This document shows positions 8,846-15,227 of a stretch of DNA of 25,905 nt, in pieces (positions within the stretch are counted from its first letter, which is position 1; each line of letters starts with the position of its first letter). The notes beneath the pieces are model-generated. The model saw only the letters and a program-made list of their open reading frames with translations. It was not told the DNA's origin and did no database searches. The stretch is from Candidatus Woesearchaeota archaeon (GTDB lineage Archaea; Nanobdellota; Nanobdellia; Woesearchaeales; CG1-02-33-12): positions 1 through 25,905 of the forward strand of contig JAFCEA010000002.1 in the NCBI GenBank assembly GCA_017609385.1, in the 5' to 3' direction. The position numbers and the translations under genes were made by a program.

Positions 8846-9690
8846 TAACAACAGAGTTTTTGTCTCAGCTTGACAGGTTTAATCTTGTTATAAAGAAAAG
8901 GGTTACATCAAGCTATACTGGCTCAAGGCGTTCTGTTATACATGGAAGAGGCATAACAATAAAAGACCACAGAATTTACACACCTGGAGATGATTTCAGG
9001 TCAATAGACTGGAGAATATATGCAAGGACAGATGACCTTTACATAAAGAGATATGAAGAGGATAAAAGCCTTACAACACATATAATAGTTGACCATAGCG
9101 CTAGCATGAACTTTGGCAAGGGCATTACAAAGTTTGACTATTCTTCTATGCTTGGTGTTGGAATGGCTTACCTCACAATGAAAGAAAATGAAAAATTCCA
9201 GTTCTCAACTTTTTCAGAGGAACTTGAAACATTTAAGTCAAAGAGGGGTATGGGCCATCTTGCAGAAATGGTTGACCACCTCAATAACATAAAACTAGTT
9301 GGTTTTTCAAGATTTAAGGATGCGCTAATCAAATACAAAAAGATGATTGGCTCCCGGGCTCTAGTAGTCCTAATCTCTGATTTTTTGTTTGATATTGAAG
9401 AGATAGAACAGGGGCTTTTTATGTTAGGTGATCATGATATGAAAATAATACAGGTTTTAGATCCTGTTGAAAGAAAACTTGCATTTGATGGCGACTTCAG
9501 GCTTAAGGACTCTGAGACAAAAAATATACTAAGGACTTATATAAATCCAAGGCTTAGAGTTAATTATAAGCAAAGGCTTGAAGGCCATATATCAAAGATA
9601 GCAAAATTATGCGATGAGCTTGGAGTTGACTTTCACATTATAACAACAGACAAGCCCATATTTGATGCTTTTTATGACATATTAAAATAG
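8842..9690 (+). CDS. DUF58 domain protein with VWA fold, 282 aa
   Basis: Partner of MoxR. The family hallmark around residues 48-60 is present (PGDDFRSIDWRIYARTDD), followed by the VWA-type metal site D84-H-S-A-S88 and VVLISDFLF. No transmembrane helix is seen, so this is the cytosolic form of DUF58, shorter than versions with N-terminal helices. The start ATG lies inside the moxR stop (ATGA). It closes the operon; the next gene has its own promoter. Known DUF58 proteins occur with MoxR and BatA-type membrane proteins; the exact activity is not established. Confidence 0.94.
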   Translation: MITTEFLSQLDRFNLVIKKRVTSSYTGSRRSVIHGRGITIKDHRIYTPGDDFRSIDWRIYARTDDLYIKRYEEDKSLTTHIIVDHSASMNFGKGITKFDYSSMLGVGMAYLTMKENEKFQFSTFSEELETFKSKRGMGHLAEMVDHLNNIKLVGFSRFKDALIKYKKMIGSRALVVLISDFLFDIEEIEQGLFMLGDHDMKIIQVLDPVERKLAFDGDFRLKDSETKNILRTYINPRLRVNYKQRLEGHISKIAKLCDELGVDFHIITTDKPIFDAFYDILK

Positions 9691-9695
9691 AACAA

Positions 9696-9703
9696 TTTAA
9701 AAA
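9696..9703 (+). promoter_or_regulatory. TATA-like box for the Dph2-like gene
   Basis: TTTAAAAA is centred about 27 nt before ATG 9727, giving a predicted leaderless start. This supports 9727 as the true start of the short protein. Confidence 0.55.
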
Positions 9704-9726
9704 CCAAATCATCTTTCTTTTGTGGC

Positions 9727-10395
9727 ATGAAGCTAATGTTTGTTGAAGCAAGATACAAAAAACCAATATCAATTGAAGAGCATGTTTTAAAACTGCCTAA
9801 AAGGGTTGGCTTAGTTACAACAGTTCAGTTCATTGGCCAGATTAAAAAAATTAAGTCAATGCTTGAGAAAAAGGGTAAAAAGGTTTTTTTAGGAAAAGGC
9901 AGGCATACAAAGTACAATGGCCAGGTTCTTGGATGTGATGTTCAGGCAGCTGTTTCTGTTGAAAAAAAAATTGATGCATTTCTTTACATTGGCTCTGGCT
10001 TGTTTCATCCAATTGCAGTTTCATTAAAAACAAAAAAACATGTTTTTACATTTAACCCCTTGACTGAAAAGTTCAGTAAAGTAGATAGAACACAAGCAGA
10101 AAAAATAAACAAAAAAAAGAAAGGGGCATTAATTAAATTTCTTTCCTCAACAGAAATAGGAGTAATTGTAACAACAAAGCCTGGCCAGGAGCAGCTAAAA
10201 AAGGCCTTTGAACTAAAAAAAAGATTCAAGGACAAGAACTTTTATTTCTTGATATTCAACACAATAGACTTTAACCAGCTGGAAAACTTTCCATTTATTG
10301 AATGCTTTGTAAACACAGCCTGCCAAAGGATAGCATTAGATGATTCTGTAAAGATTAGCAAGGCCATACTCAACTTAGAGGATATTAAAAATTAA
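9727..10395 (+). CDS. dph2: Dph2-like diphthamide synthase lacking the N-terminal domain, 222 aa
   Basis: Resembles the second and third domains of archaeal Dph2, the radical enzyme that transfers a 3-amino-3-carboxypropyl group from S-adenosylmethionine to the target histidine of elongation factor 2. Recognisable segments are LGCDVQAA (Cys70), LYIGSGLFHPIAV, VTTKPGQ and FVNTACQRIALDD (Cys199). Archaeal Dph2 has about 340 residues and binds its iron-sulfur cluster with one cysteine from each of three domains. Here the first domain and its cysteine are absent, and nothing upstream encodes them. The Cys70 to Cys199 distance is close to that of the last two cluster cysteines in characterised archaeal Dph2. 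The gene is complete by promoter position and stop, so it is a short form, not a visible frameshift. Confidence 0.82.
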   Translation: MKLMFVEARYKKPISIEEHVLKLPKRVGLVTTVQFIGQIKKIKSMLEKKGKKVFLGKGRHTKYNGQVLGCDVQAAVSVEKKIDAFLYIGSGLFHPIAVSLKTKKHVFTFNPLTEKFSKVDRTQAEKINKKKKGALIKFLSSTEIGVIVTTKPGQEQLKKAFELKKRFKDKNFYFLIFNTIDFNQLENFPFIECFVNTACQRIALDDSVKISKAILNLEDIKN

Positions 10396-10416
10396 ATTTA
10401 CTTTAGCCTATAAAAA

Positions 10417-10764
10417 TTATTTTCTTTTAAAAAGTTTATTAAACTTGCCTTTCTCTTGGTAATAAATAAAAGTTAAAACAGCAGATGAAATAGCAATTGA
10501 AATCAAGATAAAAAATAATATGTTTTCTAAGGGAAAATTAAATATCCACACACCGAGAATTTTATCACTTGAAAAAAACCAAGCATTCCAATTTTCAGCA
10601 AATGGATCCACAATAAGTTGGTAAATAACTGCAATAATAACTGTCATCCAAACTATTTTTATATTCTTTTTTAAAAACTGAAAGTTCTTAACCCAGAGTA
10701 TACCAATTGGAATTAATGTGAATATCAACATATAAACCAAATATGAAAAATGTCCGAATGTCAT
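10417..10764 (-). CDS. Lycopene cyclase-domain protein, CrtYd-like subunit, 115 aa
   Basis: Small three-helix membrane protein of the carotenoid/lycopene cyclase domain family. The family pattern is visible: VDPFAENWNAWFF, then GVWIFNFPLENILFF. The usual P-x-E-E is PLEN here, so the second acidic residue is replaced by Asn. Start chosen at 10764: the ATG overlaps the stop of the upstream subunit (ATGA at 10761-10764) and is preceded by GGAGTG. A start at 10788 would overlap the upstream gene by 28 nt. In bacteria such as actinomycetes two half-size subunits form the beta-cyclase that closes the rings of lycopene. No other carotenoid gene lies nearby, so the substrate is uncertain. Confidence 0.8.
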   Translation of the reverse strand: MTFGHFSYLVYMLIFTLIPIGILWVKNFQFLKKNIKIVWMTVIIAVIYQLIVDPFAENWNAWFFSSDKILGVWIFNFPLENILFFILISIAISSAVLTFIYYQEKGKFNKLFKRK

Positions 10765-11072
10765 TTTTTCACTCCATATTTTTTCCAAAGCAAGACAGTT
10801 ATGCTAGAAAATAGCAAAGTAACAAATATAATAAAGAACCATTCCTCAATTGGTAATCCAAACAACCAAATTCCAAAGATGTGTGGCTCTGTGAAATACC
10901 AAATTTTCTCTTTAATTGCAATATAATCCCAGGGAAGAGAAAAAATAATAGAACCAATTAGTGCAAGAAAAAAGACTATTCTGTATTCCTTCAAGTCTTT
11001 GAATTTGATAATCCATAAAATTGCTAAAGGCAAGATTACAAAGATCAATAGCCAAAGCGGATATTCATACAT
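10761..11072 (-). CDS. Lycopene cyclase-domain protein, CrtYc-like subunit, 103 aa
   Basis: Companion of the downstream overlapping gene. Three hydrophobic helices (LWLLIFVILPLAILWII, IVFFLALIGSIIFSL, WFFIIFVTLLFSSITVLL) carry the cyclase signature: SLPWDYIAIKEKIWYF followed by GIWLFGLPIEEWFF, with the conserved PIEE intact. It is the first gene of a two-gene unit. A TATA-like box 25-26 nt upstream predicts a leaderless mRNA, and the second subunit starts through an ATGA overlap. Heterodimeric lycopene beta-cyclase is known for this domain pair. Archaeal cyclases are more often fused into one chain, so separate subunits are worth noting. Confidence 0.82.
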   Translation of the reverse strand: MYEYPLWLLIFVILPLAILWIIKFKDLKEYRIVFFLALIGSIIFSLPWDYIAIKEKIWYFTEPHIFGIWLFGLPIEEWFFIIFVTLLFSSITVLLWKKYGVKK

Positions 11073-11091
11073 AATAATAGATTAATTGAAG

Positions 11092-11103
11092 TTATTTATT
11101 AAT
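11092..11103 (-). promoter_or_regulatory. TATA-like box for the cyclase gene pair
   Basis: On the minus strand this reads ATTAATAAATAA, centred 25-26 nt before the start codon at 11072. Confidence 0.5.
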
Positions 11104-11127
11104 GTTTTGGTGGTTGATGATGATTTC

Positions 11128-11400
11128 TTATTTTCTCTTTTTGGCCAGTTTATTAATAATATTCTTGATTTCTGTTATTTCTTTTAGGGTTTGCTTAGCA
11201 GAATCAACATTTATGCTTAGAAGAATAAACAAAACAAGAAGTATGAGCCATGTGAATATTGAAATAACCATTGGCCACCCCATATTCTGGTTTCTTATAT
11301 AAACCCTGTTGATAAGATTAAATCCAAGAACAACTGCCGCACATCCAACTATCAATACCATTAGTTCAAAAGTGCTTATCTCAATTCTTTTTTTTAGCAT
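11128..11400 (-). CDS. Small membrane protein with two helices, 90 aa
   Basis: I do not recognise the family. Two hydrophobic helices (residues about 13-31, LMVLIVGCAAVVLGFNLIN, and about 42-63, MVISIFTWLILLVLFILLSI) are separated by a short basic loop. A charged amphipathic C-terminal helix follows (LKEITEIKNIINKLAKKRK). The start ATG at 11400 is preceded by GAGG with normal spacing. A TATA-like box (TTTATAAAA on the minus strand) lies about 24 nt upstream, and a second one about 42 nt upstream. It is transcribed toward the cyclase pair but 55 nt apart from it. Confidence 0.7.
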   Translation of the reverse strand: MLKKRIEISTFELMVLIVGCAAVVLGFNLINRVYIRNQNMGWPMVISIFTWLILLVLFILLSINVDSAKQTLKEITEIKNIINKLAKKRK

Positions 11401-11474
11401 AACATCCCTCTTTTTACTATTTTATAAACTCTTTTCCTTATAAAACTTTTGTTTTCATTCCTTTATGTTCTCTT

Positions 11475-12674
11475 TTAGCGAAACCTTCTTTTTCTTCTTA
11501 TATTATTAGTGTTTCCTCTTTGGTTATTCCACCTTGAATTACTGTTCCTTACAATCCTTATTTTTTCAACATATGGCTTTTCAATCTTTTTAACATCAAA
11601 AGCACGGTATTCATCCAGGATTCTTGAAAAATTCCCATAATCGTCATCGCAAAGCAGATTAATCACCTTTCCCTCTTCTCCTGCCCTTGCTGTCCTGCCT
11701 ATCCTGTGGACATAATCTATTGGGTTTTTTGGAATTTCATAGTTAACTATATGGGAAACATTATCAATATGTATTCCACGGGCAGCAACATCTGTGCAAA
11801 CAAGAACAAATGAATTCCCTTTCTTGAAATTCTCCATTGAATTGTCTCTCTTGTTCTGCGTGAATCCGCCGTGTATTGCTATTGCATTTATGTCATTAAT
11901 CTTAAGGTTCTTGACAACAAAATCAGTTGTTCTTCTTGTGTTGCAGAAAACCATGACAAGCTTTGAATTCTCTTTTTTGATTAAATGTGAAAGCAATGAA
12001 AGCTTGAAGTTTTTTGGTATGTTATAGTAAAACTGCCTGAGCTTGCTTGGGTCAACCTGCTTTCTCGCAGAAACATTTATCGGATTCCTCATGTACTTGT
12101 TTGATAATTCCTCTATTCTTGGTGGAATTGTGGCAGAGAAAAACAATGTCTGCCTGTCTCTCGGGCATGTTTTTATTATATCCTCTATGTCATCAACAAA
12201 ACCCATGTCAAGCATCTTGTCTGCTTCATCAAGCACGAGAATCTTTATTCCTGATGTGTTTACAGTACATCTCTGAAGATGGTCCTTGAACCTTCCTGGA
12301 GTTGCAATGACAACCTCTGCTGTTCTTAGCGCGTAAATCTGGGGGTTTATTGCAACCCCTCCATAAACAGATATTATTTTCAGATTTTTATTCCCTGCAA
12401 TCTTCTTCAATGCTTTTTTAACCTGCTCTGCAAGTTCTCTTGTAGGCGTTATTACCAGCGCCTGAAGCCCCTTTCCAGGAATTGTTTTTTCAACTATTCC
12501 TGAGCCAAAAGCAAGTGTCTTGCCTGAACCGGTTGCAGATTCCCCTATTACATCCTTTCCCTGAAGTATATAGGGTATTGAACTGCTCTGTATCTGGGTA
12601 GGGCTGTCAAACCCCAGTTTATCAATCGACTTCATTAATTCATCGCTGAATTTAAAGCTATTAAATGCATTCAT
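11475..12674 (-). CDS. DEAD-box RNA helicase, 399 aa
   Basis: ATP-dependent RNA helicase with all standard motifs. These are the Q motif (F7 to Q27), motif I ESATGSGKT (45-53), Ia PTRELA, motif II DEAD (149-152), motif III SAT (180-182), HGGFTQNKRD, ARGIHIDN and motif VI HRIGRTARAG. A short arginine- and asparagine-rich C-terminal tail may bind RNA. Length fits a minimal two-domain helicase. A Shine-Dalgarno site (GAGGT) precedes the start. A leader of about 65-70 nt is predicted from the TATA box at 12764-12772, longer than for most genes here. Its neighbour is a cold-shock operon, so a role in unwinding structured RNA at low temperature is likely by context. Confidence 0.95.
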   Translation of the reverse strand: MNAFNSFKFSDELMKSIDKLGFDSPTQIQSSSIPYILQGKDVIGESATGSGKTLAFGSGIVEKTIPGKGLQALVITPTRELAEQVKKALKKIAGNKNLKIISVYGGVAINPQIYALRTAEVVIATPGRFKDHLQRCTVNTSGIKILVLDEADKMLDMGFVDDIEDIIKTCPRDRQTLFFSATIPPRIEELSNKYMRNPINVSARKQVDPSKLRQFYYNIPKNFKLSLLSHLIKKENSKLVMVFCNTRRTTDFVVKNLKINDINAIAIHGGFTQNKRDNSMENFKKGNSFVLVCTDVAARGIHIDNVSHIVNYEIPKNPIDYVHRIGRTARAGEEGKVINLLCDDDYGNFSRILDEYRAFDVKKIEKPYVEKIRIVRNSNSRWNNQRGNTNNIRRKRRFR

Positions 12675-12763
12675 TTTTTACCTCAATAATAGATTATTCA
12701 GAAAAAGCGAAGTGTTCATTAAATCGAGCAAATGCCTTTTCTATCTTTCACAAAACTATTTTG

Positions 12764-12772
12764 TTTTATAAA
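12764..12772 (-). promoter_or_regulatory. TATA-like box of the DEAD-box helicase gene
   Basis: Minus-strand TTTATAAAA predicts transcription from near 12742. This leaves a leader of about 65-70 nt before ATG 12674, with GAGGT just before the start. Confidence 0.45.
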
Positions 12773-12773
12773 C

Positions 12774-12780
12774 AAAAAAA
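12774..12780 (-). terminator. T-rich terminator after the cold-shock gene
   Basis: A run of seven T on the minus strand, 22 nt after the stop of the CspA gene. It fits the oligo-T signals that end archaeal transcripts. It directly abuts the helicase promoter box. Confidence 0.4.
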
Positions 12781-12801
12781 GTCAAAATCTATTTATTTTA
12801 T

Positions 12802-12993
12802 TTATTCTTTCTTAACGTTGACCGCTTTTGGTCCTCTATCCCCCTGCTCGACATCAAAGGTTACTGAATCGTTTTCCTGCAGTGTGACTCCTTCCTGAAG
12901 CCCTGACTGGTGGACAAAATACTCCTTGCCATCTTCAGCTGCAATGAATCCAAATCCTTTCATGTCGTTGAAGAATTTTACTGTTCCTTTCAT
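12802..12993 (-). CDS. CspA-family cold-shock protein, 63 aa
   Basis: Single cold-shock domain that binds single-stranded nucleic acid through two aromatic motifs: RNP1 KGFGFI (residues 12-17) and RNP2 YFVHQS (25-30). Length and the MKGTVKFFN start are typical. It acts as an RNA chaperone in bacteria. The family is scattered in archaea and is usually explained by transfer from bacteria. Its ATG overlaps the stop of an upstream 47-residue zinc-ribbon gene (ATGA at 12990-12993), and its GGAGG site lies inside that gene, so the two are translationally coupled. The DEAD-box helicase gene follows downstream on the same strand. Confidence 0.96.
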   Translation of the reverse strand: MKGTVKFFNDMKGFGFIAAEDGKEYFVHQSGLQEGVTLQENDSVTFDVEQGDRGPKAVNVKKE

Positions 12994-13133
12994 TTTACTT
13001 CCTCCATATTGTTATCCTGATTTTCAATTTTTAATCTGCACTTATCGCAGTAAATCTTTTTTGATTCTCCTTTTTTCACAACAAACCTTTTCCTGCACAA
13101 TCTGCAATGCTTAACTATTTTATAATCTACCAT
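12990..13133 (-). CDS. Small zinc-ribbon protein coupled to cspA, 47 aa
   Basis: Translated from the sequence: starts MVDYKIVKHCRLCRKRFVV, then a KKGESKK linker, YCDKC, and ends in NNMEEVK. Two C-x2-C pairs (CRLC and CDKC) 16 residues apart form a treble-clef or zinc-ribbon type site. The surrounding Arg/Lys suggests nucleic acid binding. The stop TGA overlaps the cspA ATG by ATGA, and the cspA ribosome binding site lies in its last codons. That arrangement is strong evidence that this short frame is real. I do not recognise a named family. A role with CspA in RNA binding is inferred from the coupling only. Confidence 0.85.
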   Translation of the reverse strand: MVDYKIVKHCRLCRKRFVVKKGESKKIYCDKCRLKIENQDNNMEEVK

Positions 13134-13154
13134 TTATTGTATAATCCCATTAAA

Positions 13155-13168
13155 TTTTTTCTCAGAAA
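13155..13168 (+). repeat. Shared upstream word, copy 1
   Basis: TTTTTTCTCAGAAA, identical over 14 bases to the core at 19320-19333. It lies in the region upstream of the zinc-ribbon/cspA genes, in the opposite orientation to those genes. Confidence 0.35.
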
Positions 13169-13245
13169 CAAAAAACAATTGCCTAAATAAACCTTACCGA
13201 CAAATAGTCAAAAAGTCCCGATATTATGTTTGGGGTGAGGGTTCC

Positions 13246-13255
13246 TTTTTAAATC
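13246..13255 (-). promoter_or_regulatory. Candidate promoter of the zinc-ribbon/cspA operon
   Basis: Minus-strand GATTTAAAAA, preceded by the purine-rich GAAA of a possible BRE, predicts a start near 13224-13226 and a leader of about 90 nt. Nearer weak boxes (around 13183-13193 and 13148-13156) are alternatives. The whole gap 13134-13363 holds no gene that I can see. Confidence 0.4.
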
Positions 13256-13272
13256 TTTCTATTTAGCAGCGA

Positions 13273-13296
13273 ATTATTTTATCGAAGGGAAATAAT
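13273..13296. repeat. Inverted repeat in the gap before the kinase gene
   Basis: ATTATTT at 13273-13279 pairs perfectly with AAATAAT at 13290-13296 around a 10-nt loop. The stem is AT-only, so it may be chance. Confidence 0.3.
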
Positions 13297-13330
13297 AAAA
13301 GGATAACACAGTTTTTGTGTAATTAATAAA

Positions 13331-13340
13331 ATATTTAAAT
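13331..13340 (+). promoter_or_regulatory. TATA-like box for the kinase gene at 13364
   Basis: ATATTTAAAT is centred about 28 nt before ATG 13364, so a leaderless start is likely. The AGGAGG touching the ATG is too close to act as its ribosome binding site. Confidence 0.5.
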
Positions 13341-13363
13341 AACCCGATATTAAAATTAGGAGG

Positions 13364-13906
13364 ATGATAATAGGAATAACAGGAACAAACTGTTCTGGAA
13401 AAGAAACTGCTGCAAATTATTTAGTTAAAAAGGGTTATGAGCATTTCTCTCTTTCTGATATTATAAGGGAAGAACTGACAAAAAAAGGGCTTAGTCATTC
13501 AAGAAAAAATCTGTTTAATATGGGCAATAAATTAAGAAAGGAATTCGGAGAAAATATACTCGCTCTTAGAGCATTAAAAAAAATAAAAAATCCAAACACA
13601 GTTATAAGCAGTATAAGGAATCCTAATGAGACAACTGAGCTAAAAAAACAAAAAAACCTTTTTTTGATTGCAATTGATGCGCCCATTGAACTAAGGTTTG
13701 AAAGGTCTTTAAAGAGAGCCAAGCCAGGCGAGGAAAAAACATTTGAATCCTTTAAAAACCAGGAATTGGATGAAAGCACAGAAAGAAAGGGGCTTCAGCA
13801 AATCAGAAAATGCATAAAAATGGCAGATACGCTTATCATCAATGATAAAACAATTGATGATCTTTATAAAAAAATTGATGAGATAATAAATAAATTTCAC
13901 ACTTAA
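13364..13906 (+). CDS. P-loop kinase, dephospho-CoA kinase / nucleotide kinase-like, 180 aa
   Basis: Small P-loop phosphotransferase. Walker A is GTNCSGKET (residues 6-14). A lid-like basic region follows near 100-118 (RFERSLKRAKPGEEKT). The segment ISSIRNPNETTELKKQ resembles the S/G-I-R-x-P-x-E motif of kinase domains found fused to dCMP deaminases and of UPF0200-type archaeal kinases. KCIKMADTLIINDKTIDDLY at the end is also typical of that group. The substrate cannot be decided from sequence: a nucleoside monophosphate is my first guess and dephospho-CoA the alternative. It stands alone, with its own promoter, before the ribosomal protein operon. Confidence 0.82.
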   Translation: MIIGITGTNCSGKETAANYLVKKGYEHFSLSDIIREELTKKGLSHSRKNLFNMGNKLRKEFGENILALRALKKIKNPNTVISSIRNPNETTELKKQKNLFLIAIDAPIELRFERSLKRAKPGEEKTFESFKNQELDESTERKGLQQIRKCIKMADTLIINDKTIDDLYKKIDEIINKFHT

Positions 13907-13968
13907 AGCATATTAACAAACACAACCTTTTTAAATAATCTTGGTTTTCTGGTTTTCTAGAGCACAAT

Positions 13969-13989
13969 ATTAAATAAGGTTTATTTAAT
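13969..13989. repeat. Perfect dyad upstream of the S19e operon
   Basis: ATTAAATAA-GGT-TTATTTAAT: two 9-base arms with a 3-base spacer. It lies about 100 nt before the S19e start. Two tandem copies of GGTTTTCT (13943-13958) precede it. It could be an operator, or a hairpin at the end of the kinase transcript. Confidence 0.4.
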
Positions 13990-14048
13990 GGGTTTAATGG
14001 TTCTATTTTAAACTAATTTGTTTAAAAAATTAATTAAGAACTTTTAAA

Positions 14049-14081
14049 CCATTATTTTTAAATAAAACGGTTAAATAATGG
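14049..14081 (+). promoter_or_regulatory. Inverted repeat covering promoter and ribosome binding site of the S19e operon
   Basis: CCATTATTT (14049-14057) and AAATAATGG (14073-14081) are a perfect 9-base inverted repeat around a 15-nt loop. The right arm ends in the first two bases of the GGAGTGA ribosome binding site (14080-14086) for ATG 14092. A TATA-like TTTTTAAATAA (14055-14065) overlaps the left arm. If transcription starts upstream, for example from the TTTTAAA near 14042, the hairpin could limit access to the ribosome binding site. Confidence 0.45.
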
Positions 14082-14091
14082 AGTGATTTTA

Positions 14092-14733
14092 ATGAAAAGC
14101 ATTTATAATGTTCCGCAGGGTGAATTAATAGAAAAAACAGCCTTAGAGCTTAAAAAAATACCCCTTGTTAAGGCTCCTGTATGGTCAGAGTTTGTTAAGA
14201 CAGGCACTCATAAAGAAAGAGCTCCAGCAAGAGATGACTGGTGGCATATAAGATCTGCTGCTATCTTAAGAACAATACACAAACTTGGACCAATAGGCGT
14301 CTCAAAGCTAAGAGCAAAATATGGCGGCAAAAAAGACAGGGGTGTTAAGCCAGAGAAATTTTATAAGGGCTCTGGAAAAATAATAAGGACAATATTACAG
14401 CAGCTTGAAGAAGCAGAGCTTGTAAAAAAAGCAGAAAAAGGCATCCATAAAGGAAGAATAATTGCCCCAAAAGGAGTATCTCTTCTTGACAAGGTTGCTG
14501 CCCAGCTTTCTGGCAAAAAACCACAAATAGCACCAAAGGTGAAAGAAAAACATGCTGAAGTTAAAGAGCCAAGAAAAAAGGCTGAGAAAAAACCAGAACT
14601 AAAAAAACAACATATCAAAACTGAACAATTACAAAAAATCAAGAAACCAGCAGAAGAAAAAAAGGAAAAGCCAAAAGAAAAACTACCAACTGCTGCTGAG
14701 CTGGCAGAAAAAGCTACGAAAGCAAAAAAATGA
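14092..14733 (+). CDS. rps19e: Small-subunit ribosomal protein S19e with long charged tail, 213 aa
   Basis: Ribosomal protein S19e of the archaeal/eukaryotic 30S/40S subunit. Family segments are clear: VPQGELI, APVWSEFVKTGTHKERAP, DWWHIRSAAILRTIHKLGPIG, LRAKYGGKKDRGVKPEKF and the conserved GSGKIIR. The normal domain ends near residue 140 (LLDKVAAQLSG). About 70 further residues, almost all Lys, Glu, Pro and Ala, form an unusual tail. The ATG at 14092 follows GGAGTGA; a GTG at 14083 is in frame but lies within that binding site. It is the first gene of the S19e-PDCD5-L39e-L31e operon and overlaps the next gene by ATGA. Confidence 0.97.
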   Translation: MKSIYNVPQGELIEKTALELKKIPLVKAPVWSEFVKTGTHKERAPARDDWWHIRSAAILRTIHKLGPIGVSKLRAKYGGKKDRGVKPEKFYKGSGKIIRTILQQLEEAELVKKAEKGIHKGRIIAPKGVSLLDKVAAQLSGKKPQIAPKVKEKHAEVKEPRKKAEKKPELKKQHIKTEQLQKIKKPAEEKKEKPKEKLPTAAELAEKATKAKK

Positions 14734-15050
14734 CTGATATTGAGGAGCTTAAAAGGAAAAAACTTGAAGAACTTCAAGGACAGCAGCAAGAGATTGATCC
14801 AGAAAAAGCACAGATACAGCAACAGATAGCCCAACTCGAGCTCTTGGTTAAAAAGGTATTAACAAAAAGAGCATTAGAAAGGTATGGCAACATAAAAACA
14901 GCACATCCTGATATTGCAGTTCAGCTGCTTGTATTATTGGGACAGGCAGTACAGTCTGACCAAATAAAGACAGTTGATGATGAAGCATTGAAAAACCTTT
15001 TAATGAGGTTACAGCCAAAAAAACATAAATTTAAGATAATAAGGAAATAA
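14730..15050 (+). CDS. PDCD5/TFAR19-family DNA-binding protein, 106 aa
   Basis: Archaeal homologue of human PDCD5. Recognised by the N-terminal helix (IEELKRKKLEELQ), a Gln-rich linker, the helical core LLVKKVLTKRALERYGNIK, the segment HPDIAVQLLVLLGQA, and the basic C-terminus RLQPKKHKFKIIRK. Length is typical. Archaeal members bind DNA in vitro; the cell role is not firmly known. It usually sits between the S19e and L39e genes in archaea, as here, with an ATGA overlap upstream. Confidence 0.95.
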   Translation: MTDIEELKRKKLEELQGQQQEIDPEKAQIQQQIAQLELLVKKVLTKRALERYGNIKTAHPDIAVQLLVLLGQAVQSDQIKTVDDEALKNLLMRLQPKKHKFKIIRK

Positions 15051-15051
15051 A

Positions 15052-15225
15052 ATGGCACGCTACAAACATTTAAGCAGGAAACTAAGGCTTGCAAGATTGC
15101 ATAAGCAGACTAGATGGGCCCCTTTTTGGACTGTTATGAGGATTTATGGAAAGGGAAGAAGAATTCATCCTGGAAGGCATACTGAGATAAAGAGATCATG
15201 GAGAAGAACAAAAACAAAGGCATAA
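15052..15225 (+). CDS. rpl39e: Large-subunit ribosomal protein L39e, 57 aa
   Basis: Translated from the sequence: begins MARYKHLSRKLRLARLHKQT and continues RWAPFWTVMRIYGKGRR, ending RSWRRTKTKA. The very basic composition, small size and central aromatic core (RWAPFW) identify L39e, which threads along the peptide exit tunnel in archaea and eukaryotes. It starts two nt after the PDCD5 stop and is followed two nt later by the L31e start. It is slightly longer than the usual 50-51 residues. Confidence 0.95.
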   Translation: MARYKHLSRKLRLARLHKQTRWAPFWTVMRIYGKGRRIHPGRHTEIKRSWRRTKTKA

Positions 15226-15227
15226 AA

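Noticed and set aside
11102..11302. Plus-strand frame of 66 codons over the small membrane protein gene
   Set aside because: The minus-strand gene has a promoter, ribosome binding site and clean two-helix layout; the plus frame has none of these.
13313..13323. ACACA/TGTGT mini-hairpin as a terminator
   Set aside because: The stem is only five bases, no gene ends just upstream, and no T run follows.
13134..13363. Possible non-coding RNA gene in the gap before the kinase
   Set aside because: Only short AT stems and a twice-occurring CCCGATATTA (13217-13226, 13343-13352) are visible; no tRNA, box C/D, H/ACA or RNase P pattern can be traced. It is better read as leader and promoter sequence.
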